This document shows, piece after piece, positions 57,113 to 64,000 of a stretch of 64,000 nt of DNA. Each line of letters opens with the position of its first letter. Position 1 is the first letter of the stretch. Origin of the DNA: Salvelinus alpinus (taxonomy: Eukaryota; Chordata; Actinopteri; Salmoniformes; Salmonidae); NCBI RefSeq assembly GCF_045679555.1, contig NC_092091.1, forward strand, positions 91,840,190-91,904,189. Reading direction: 5' to 3'. Under the pieces are notes generated by a model. The model had not been told where the DNA came from and ran no database searches. It saw nothing but the letters and a program-made list of their open reading frames with translations. A program made the translations under genes and the position numbers.

Positions 57113-58966
57113 GGGGTGGGCAGGAGTGGCATAGGTCTGATCTGAGGGGGCCTAAATTGGGTGTGGGCATGGTTGATGTGGGGGGGTGTTGATTGGTTGG
57201 GGTGGGGGTGTGTCTGGGGGTGCTGTGGTCTGGATGTAAGTCCTCTTGGCGTGGGTCCTCTATGTGTAGGTCCAGGGGGGGGTCCTGAAGGTCTTGGAGG
57301 GTGTCTCGCTGGTCTGGGTGGGGTGTCTCTTGATCTGTTGCTCCTGTGTGAAGTGTTGGGGCTGCGTTTGAGAGCGATGTCCTTTAGAGTCCGGGCAAAG
57401 GTGGGCACTGCTGCCTTGTGGACCTGGTCATAGAGGCTGTTCAAGTCCAGGGTGGAGTGGTGGGCCAGAAAAACATTTGGTTTTGAGGCACAGTCACGTG
57501 AAATGCTTGCGTTTACCCGCTGCATTGTAGCAGGGTGGAAGTCTTTTCGTGGTAGCAGGGTGGAGATAACCACTTGTGCGTTGTGGAAAGTAGAAGAAGC
57601 TTTATCAATCACTCCCTTCAGTGCTGTGGCCACCCTTTCCTGCTGTGCTCTCAGGTCGTTTGTGCCTGTGTGTATTATTATGTGGCTAGGTGAGCCTAGT
57701 TTGTCCTCAGACAGAAGGTCTAGGGCGCGCTGGGTGTTTGGACACCAGAGTTTAGACACACTGTGTTTGGGAAAAAGTTTTTTTTCTTCTATATATTTCC
57801 CATTTGAGTCCATAAGGATGACAATCTGTGTCTTGTGTTTGTCCTCAGTGGGTGTGGGGGGATTGTCAGGAGGGCTATCAGGGTGGCTGACAGGGGGGGT
57901 GCTCAGAGGGGGTGAGAGCTGCTGGGCTTGGGGTTTTTCTTTTGTCTGTTCTGCTGTGATGTCGACTCTATGGTCAGGGTCTGGTGTGGACTGTTCTGCT
58001 GTGGTGTCGAGACTTTTGTCGGGTGCTGAGGTGGGCTGTTCTGCTGGCGTCTCTGTGGGGATTGCCACCTCTCTAGTGGGTTGTTCTCTGTCACATGCCA
58101 TCCCCCTCAACCTCTCCTCCAGCAGTCTGATCCTCTCCTCCATCCCCCTCTCCCTCTCCTCCAGCAGTCTGATCCTCTCCTCTAGTGCTCTGTTCTTCTC
58201 CTGCTCCTGCTCTTTCTCCTGTTGATGTTGTCTCACCACTGTCCAGAGTGCAGATATGTCTTTCTCCACCTCCAGCTCTCCAGGTCTGGTTAAGGGGGTG
58301 TTGTTGTGCTGGACTGTTGTCTGGGTCTGTGCTGACTGGAGTGTGATCACCTGCTGTTCCTGCTCCACCTGCCTTACCTCCAGCTGGGTGAATTTATCCT
58401 TCATTTCAATGAGGGAGAAGTACTCTGTACTGGGAGGTTGACTGTCTGCTGAGGGTTGCTCGTCTGTGGGGTTATATGATGAAGAGGTCTGGTCTGACCC
58501 GCTTGGGGTGGGGGTATCTTTATCAAGGGAGAGCTTCTCCTGCTGGGCTAATTCTTTGATTAGGTGAAAGTCCAGCTGAAACTGTTTGTGGTTGCCCTGT
58601 ACCAATACTGTTCCAGACTTATATAGATTTATATTAGCTGACTCAGAGTCCTCGTTGTCAAGTATCCTGAGTTTCCACCCCTCGTTAACCCCCCCTCTCT
58701 TAACAAAGGGGTAGTGTGCTAATATAGCACTGTGCCATGCCACTGGATGGTTTGTGTGGAAGATAAGGTTGCTGATGTTCCCATTTTTGTAATAGTCAGC
58801 AAAAAGTCTCTTGATTTTCCATAAGGAGCTTCATTTTGTGATCTTTTCTTGACTTATCATTCTTTACACTCACAGGGTACTGTATTTTAATTACCTCTGA
58901 ACAGCGGGAGGCAGCTTCTAAGGCCTCTCCATTTGGTTGGGGTAGATTATTCGACTCTCCTGCCAT
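56956..58966 (-). pseudogene. LINE ORF1: coiled coil and SGNH esterase-like domain
   Basis: Start MAGESNNLPQPNGEAL (ATG at 58964-58966). A one-base frameshift near 58830 moves reading into the frame that continues ADYYKNGNISNL and HSAILAHYPFVKRGG. Then a glutamate-rich coiled coil (LEERIRLLEERERGMEERI), a GDSL/SGNH-like hydrolase domain (IVILMDSNGKY; HTGTND), and a proline-histidine-rich nucleic-acid-binding-like tail. Esterase ORF1 proteins are known from CR1/L2-type LINEs. It overlaps ORF2 by about 150 bp. Confidence 0.82.
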
Positions 58967-59411
58967 TGTTGGGCTAATGGGCTTTGACACCTCTCACTTG
59001 ACACTTAAGTGCTAGTTGAAGTTGTATCAAGCTTGGCAGAATTATGTTACCATTCAGTCCTTATAAAGTAATGTCATGTATTTTTCTTCTTGGCTTTTGG
59101 AAATAGAATATAGTTTCAGACTAAACATTACTCACTCAGTTCCAGGTTGGGTTGTGTTTTCAGGTTTCTGTTGTTTTCCAGAGGATTTGCTGTGTAGAAT
59201 TATAATCCTTGGTATTTGTGAACTTTTTAGGTGATTCCGTAATTCCGTCCAAAATCAGGTTGTAGGTTTTGAGTTTAGATTTGAAGTGAGGGTTATGTTG
59301 TAGAGGGTAGCATCCTGTATGTGTTCCTGACAAAAAATCCAGGTTTATCTAACTCTAAATGTATATTTTTTAAAGAAAATGCTGAAAAAGGCAGGAGCTC
59401 ATCTGATCGTG

Positions 59412-59676
<265 letters not shown>

Positions 59677-59786
59677 GTAAGGTCGTGTGTGTGTGTGAGA
59701 TCATATGGGTGTGTCTGTTTCTGGGGTCAACTGTTGGAGGATGGAGATGTGTTGTCTAATGATGTAATAATTATCATGTTCTATAG

Positions 59787-59827
59787 ACTCTTCAACAATA
59801 GAATCCAGGACAGAAGACCCTTCCTGA
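59787..59827 (+). CDS. NLR exon 14: frameshifted C-terminus
   Basis: Acceptor TTCTATAG. In the shifted frame it reads DSSTIESRTEDPS and stops at TGA 59825-59827. In the frame used by copy 1 it would read RLFNNRIQDRRPFL and stop at 59851-59853. Confidence 0.7.
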
Positions 59828-60225
59828 CAGACAAGAGGTTTGAGATCTGGTGAAACAACATCAGGTCTTAGTCCAGGAAGAGAAGGCTGAATCCAGGACA
59901 GAAGACCCTTCCTGACAGACAAGAGGTTTAACATCTGGTGAAACAACATCAGGTCTTAGTCCAGGAAGAGAAGGCTGAATCCAGGACAGAAGACCCTTCC
60001 TGACAGACAAGAGGTTTAACATCTGGTGAAACAACATCAGGTCTTAGTCCAGGAAGAGAAGGCTGAATCCAGGACAGAAGACCCTTCCTGACAGACAAGA
60101 GGTTTGAGATCTGGTGAAACAACATCAGGTCTTAGTCCAGGAAGAGAAGGCTGAATCCAGGACAGAAGACCCTTCCTGACAGACAAGAGGTTTGACATCT
60201 GGTGAAACATCAGGTCTTTGTCCAG
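59800..60225. repeat. 88-bp tandem repeat, nearly 5 units
   Basis: Units start ATCCAGGACAGAAGACCC; the paralogous array (8236-8450) has about 2.4 units. It covers the end of the coding region and the 3' UTR. Confidence 0.93.
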
Positions 60226-60337
60226 GAAGTGAAGATGGATGTTGAAGATGGACATAGAGGTTTCAAGACTAGTTGGCAAGGCCCAGTTCTGTGACATTTT
60301 AGTGACTGAGGACATGGTTAGGAAGGCCCCAATCACT

Positions 60338-60439
<102 letters not shown>

Positions 60440-60764
60440 GAACACAAAGAAGAATGAACATAGAGAGAGAATTGACATTGATTAAAGAAAAGAAGAAGAA
60501 ATTAATTATGAATTTATGAAGAAAATAATGAAAGGTTAAATATGTTAAATATTGAAACATAGTGGGAGATATTACAAGGTGATTCAAGTAATGCAGTAAA
60601 ATGGTTCAGAATGTTTTAATGTTGGTTGCTTTAATTAAGGTACGATGCTTCTAGACTGTGTTGGTTAGGTTTAAAGGACAAGGCCTTATGGTCTGTAGGA
60701 GGTTGGTAATGACATGTTATAATGATGAAATGGTATAATTATTGAAGGGTTTAAAAATGTTGAA

Positions 60765-61012
60765 TGTTTAGGAAGTAATGGGAAGAATAGGATCGAGTGG
60801 GATTATAATTGAGTAGGGAATGTTAATGTTTAGGAAGTAATGGGAAGAATAGGATCGAGTGGGATTATAATTGAGTAGGGAATGTTAATGTTTAGGAAGT
60901 AATGGGAAGAATAGGATCGAGTGGGATTATAATTGAGTAGGGAATGTTAATGTTTAGGAAGTAATGGGAAGAATAGGATCGAGTGGGATTATAAGTAGAG
61001 GGAATGTTAATG
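60765..61012. repeat. 62-bp tandem repeat, 4 copies
   Basis: Unit AATGTTAATGTTTAGGAAGT continuing AATGGGAAGAATAGGATCGA; the last copy lacks a few bases. It could be the enhancer-like repeat of an LTR U3 region, given the AATAAA near 61172 and the primer-binding site at 61723. Confidence 0.92.
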
Positions 61013-61719
61013 TTTAGAAATAAATGGAAATAAATGTTTTAAAAGTTAATGATAATGGAGTGTACTAAGGGTGCTATCTTGCTTTATTTACTGTTGATGT
61101 TGCTTATCATTGATTGGTGATATTGATTTGTGATTGACTGATTTATGTGGGATGCCTGTTTCTGAAATGTTGAATAAACTTGCTTTATTGTTCTGAAACC
61201 CTGTGTCATCAAAGAGTCATACAAGTGCATGTCGTTTTACTTTCAGTTTCTGAAATAGACTTAAATAATTGAGGATTTTTTGCATCTGGTTAGTTAGTCT
61301 AGAGGAGACCTGAGTGGCTGGTATAAATAAAATCACATTTTATTGGTCACATACACATAGTTAGCAGATGTTATTGCAGGTGTAGCGAAATGCTTGACGG
61401 AGTCATAAGAGGGGGGATTCTGGGCTAAACCAACCCAGTTTACAGGGGGCACCCCATCATAGTTTTCTACGGAAGAAACTCTGTCCTGGATGATCCTGAA
61501 GAGGTGCAGGGTTTATAGAGTGAGGGTGAGGCAGCATTAGGCTCTGAGGAAATCCCACTTTACTGTAAGACCCTTACTGTTGAGTCTGAGGCACAGTCCC
61601 TAGCTGTCGACTAGCTCAGTGGTAAGGCAGAGCGGCAGATCTGTAGGGGTTAATGACCAGGAATTACTGGACTGCTATTGGGTAAGCAGGGTGGAGTTGA
61701 ATGGTTAATCCTGCAGACA
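61013..61719 (+). other. possible LTR R-U5 region, with a repeat fragment
   Basis: AATAAA at about 61172 and the primer-binding site after 61719 suggest a plus-strand LTR whose 5' limit I cannot place. 61323-61400 (ACATTTTATTGGTCACATAC and following) is a fragment of a common fish interspersed repeat, possibly inserted. Confidence 0.3.
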
Positions 61720-61722
61720 ATT

Positions 61723-61740
61723 TGGGGGCTCGTCCAGGAT
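61723..61740 (+). other. retroviral-type primer-binding site, tRNA-Pro
   Basis: TGGGGGCTCGTCCAGGAT matches the complement of the 3' end of tRNA-Pro except one base. It follows a sequence ending CAGACA, as an LTR end should. No gag or pol of the same orientation follows, so this is a relic. Confidence 0.6.
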
Positions 61741-61925
61741 TAATTTGTGGGAGTCAGGAATATCCGGGGAATATTTCGGGATATAGGAAATATCCAGAAT
61801 AGTGGAGATCTCAGAATATATCTTGGAAACTTTGTGGAAGCTTTATAGGTGATCTATTTTAATAGGTCAGTGAACAGAGGGAGTTGCTACAGAGGAACGG
61901 TTCAGAAAGATCTTTAGATCATTAG

Positions 61926-62125
61926 AGGCAGTCGGAGGCAGTGACTATAAATACATTGTGAAGAGGCAGTCGGAGGCAGTGACTATAAATAAATTGTGAA
62001 GAGGCAGTCGGAGGCAGTGACTATAAATAAATTGTGAAGAGGCAGTTGGAGGCCGTGACTATAAATAAATTGTGAAGAGGCCGTTGGAGGCCGTGACTAT
62101 AAAGAAATTGTGTGAAGAGGCCGTT
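61926..62125. repeat. 38-bp tandem repeat, about 5 copies
   Basis: Unit GAGGCAGTCGGAGGCAGTGA followed by CTATAAATAAATTGTGAA. The last copies have GCCGTTGG variants and blend into the gypsy integrase fragment. Confidence 0.9.
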
Positions 62126-63230
62126 GATCATGTTTCCCAGTGTTCTATTGAACCTTTCGACTCACCCATTCCCCATCGGATGGTAGGGAGTCGTGTGCAA
62201 CTTCTGGACTCCTGCAGCACTCAACAACTCAGCAATCAATTTACTTTCAAAGTTGGCCCCTTGGTCGGAGTGGATACGCCGAGGAAAATCATTCACACAG
62301 AAGATGCTGTTCCACAGCTGAAGGGCCACTGCTTTAGCTGATTGGTTCGGACACAAGAAGACATGGGCCATCTTAGTAAAATGGTCAGTGATGACCAGAA
62401 CATCCAAGGACTTGTTGTTGGAGTCTTCAGCAGACCAGAAGTCCACACACACCAACTCAAGGGGCTCAGTCGTGATGATATTCTCCAATGGAGCTCTGGC
62501 CTCTGGCTCGGGGGCCTTACTGATCACACACCTCCTGCAGGTCTTGACGTACTCTCTCACATCAGACTCCAGACCATGCCATAAGAACCTCTGTCTCGTC
62601 AGGTACAACGTCCGCTGTAGCCCCTGATGTCCGGCTTCATCGGGACACCCTTCAAGACTGTCGCCCTCATGGAGGTAGGTACTACATACTGGTGCATCTT
62701 CTTTGACAGCAAACTTTTGCAGTATACATAGTACACCCATTTTCAGAGTGAGCTTCTCCCAGGTCTTCAGGATCCACAGAGCCTCGATTGGTTCATGGCC
62801 ACATTCCCTACTAGAAGGTCTCCGGCCTCTGTCCACGTAGAAGACAACTCTGGTGAGTGTGTCATCCTGATGCTGCTTTGATATCAGGTCATCACGGGAT
62901 AGGACTCTCACATCTGACATCTCAGATGGCACCAGTGACTGAGTGAGCTGAGGCTCTGTAGACCAGCCTCCACTTGTGACTTCAGGACTGCTGACACCGC
63001 TTCCTTTGGACAGGATGTACGTTAATGGATTGTTGTCTGTCCATACAGTAAAAGGCTTGCCCCTTAACCGATGACTAAACTACTCACAGACGGCCCAGCG
63101 TAAGGCAAAACACTCTAACCAATGGGCAGGATACTTTGACTGTGCATAAGTAAGTGATTTGCTAGTGAATGCTACACTTCTGACGCAGACCCATCCTCTG
63201 GCATCTATTACAGTACCATGTAGTTGAACT
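62110..63230 (-). mobile_element. gypsy pol fragment 3 (RNase H and integrase)
   Basis: Minus strand: RNase H (AFTSKSLTYAQSKYPAHWLE, VWTDNNPLTYIL; a TAG at 63080-63082 breaks it), then an integrase frame 62162-62932 with zinc-binding CRRCVIS, core aspartates in VCVDFW and HSDQGANFES, and the third acid in VERFN just after a TGA at about 62159-62161. It differs in sequence from both other gypsy elements. No LTR identified. Confidence 0.85.
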
Positions 63231-63592
63231 ACTGTATGTCTGTCTGTCTGAGTATTACAGTACCATGTAGTTGAATTACAACTTTGACAACAACAGAAAC
63301 GCATGGATTAGTAACACTCTGCAACTGTAGGACACATGTGGAAAGGAAGAGAAACTGCGGATTCTTCAAAACAACTTATTTTATTGTTATATTTGCAAAT
63401 CTGGAGGTGTCAACAATCACTCAAAAAGTGCAGAGTTAAGAACCCAACGAACTAGAGTTGGGTCTCAGCTTCTATAGGAAAGGTACAGAGTTAAGAGCCC
63501 AACGAGTTGGGTCTCAGCTTCTATAGGAAAGGTGCAGAGTTAAGAACCCAACGAACTGGAGTTGGGTCTCAGCTTCTATAGGAAAGGTGCAT
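63231..63592. other. non-coding sequence with a 55-bp triplicate
   Basis: 63427-63590 holds three units of GCAGAGTTAAGAACCCAACG-type repeat (about 55 bp; the middle one shorter). A minus-strand AATAAAATAA near 63380 may be a polyadenylation signal of an unidentified LTR. CAGTACCATGTAGTTGAA is duplicated at 63211 and 63258. Confidence 0.5.
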
Positions 63593-63905
63593 TCGGAATT
63601 TTGGATGAAATGCATGCCCAAATTAAACTGCCTGCATCTCGGGTCCAGAATATATGATATGCATATAACTGGTAGATTTGGATAGAAAACACTCTAAAGT
63701 TTCCAAAACTGTTAGAATAGTGTCTGTGAGTATAACAGAACTGATTTGGCAGGCAAAAACCTGAGAAAAATCCATTCAGGAAGTAGTTTTTTTGGGGGGT
63801 TTTGTAGTTTTCTATTCAATGCCAATACAGTATCCATTGACTTATGACTCAAAATGCAGTTTCTATGCCTTCCACTAGATGTCAACAGTCTTCAGAAAAT
63901 GTTTC
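63593..63905 (-). mobile_element. fragment of the TTAA element family
   Basis: Shares AAATTAAACTGCCT, GATATGCATA, GATAGAAAACACTCTA, AGTTTCCAAAACTGTT and AACAGAACT with the terminal part of the family, as the copy at 49797-50259 does. Only this end is present. Confidence 0.6.
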
Positions 63906-64000
63906 AGGCTTGTGTTCTGAAAAATGAAGAAGTTTGAGCAGTCTGAATGAGTGGACCCTGTCGTGTCACAGAGCTTTTTCCTGCGCAAGACCGAGAGAGT

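Noticed and set aside
57452..58225. 257-codon plus-strand frame
   Set aside because: Antisense shadow of LINE ORF1; no domain on this strand.
61600..61660. tRNA-like TAGCTCAGTGGTAAGGC
   Set aside because: Resembles an A box, but no B box or acceptor stem pairing follows.

Overview
The window looks like a repeat-rich stretch of a salmonid fish chromosome (Salmo, Oncorhynchus or Salvelinus type). The evidence is the intron-exon structure with GT-AG boundaries, a fish NLR immune gene cluster, and interspersed repeats of kinds I know from salmonids: a non-LTR element whose tail carries the CTTGCCTACCTGGTTAAATA motif, Tc1-like remnants, a tRNA-derived SINE and chromovirus-type gypsy elements. No prokaryotic, viral or organellar genome organisation is present.

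Layout. 1-4.3 kb: repeats, including a 1.83-kb TTAA-flanked non-coding element and an LTR on the minus strand. 4.3-8.5 kb: the 3' part of an NLR-type gene (eight open exons, no CARD or NACHT). 8.6-16.7 kb: a small TTAA MITE, four large minisatellites, a decayed TTAA-family insertion that splits one minisatellite, and a foldback element. 16.8-21.6 kb: a nearly intact non-LTR retrotransposon with a 2A-like ribosome-skipping motif. 21.7-34.1 kb: a palindrome with two arms of about 6 kb around a 374-bp spacer; each arm carries small unrecognised reading frames, a three-unit 292-bp tandem array and one copy of the TTAA element. 34.2-34.9 kb: Tc1 and SINE remnants and a minisatellite. 35.1-60.2 kb: an NLR gene (CARD, NACHT, then twelve leucine-rich or repeat-module exons) on the plus strand, its introns swollen by two gypsy elements, a LINE and two TTAA elements. 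60.3-64 kb: microsatellite, possible LTR with a tRNA-Pro-type primer-binding site, a third gypsy pol fragment and another fragment of the TTAA family.

How the genes relate. The NLR exons at 5.2-8.3 kb and those at 44.1-59.9 kb are paralogous exon by exon (same phases, nearly equal lengths). The larger gene joins into one open frame: fourteen exons with total coding length divisible by three, about 1,837 residues. It would be a cytosolic CARD-NACHT-LRR sensor or regulator; the NACHT resembles NLRC5 to my eye, but I do not assign a symbol. A 10-nt deletion in its penultimate exon changes its last residues relative to the 8-kb copy.

The TE layers can be ordered. The two NLR copies give an empty and a filled site for one TTAA insertion (45.3-50.3 kb), which itself contains a gypsy element with 5-bp target duplications. 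A LINE in another intron contains a second TTAA element. Both palindrome arms share one TTAA insertion, so it predates the palindrome.
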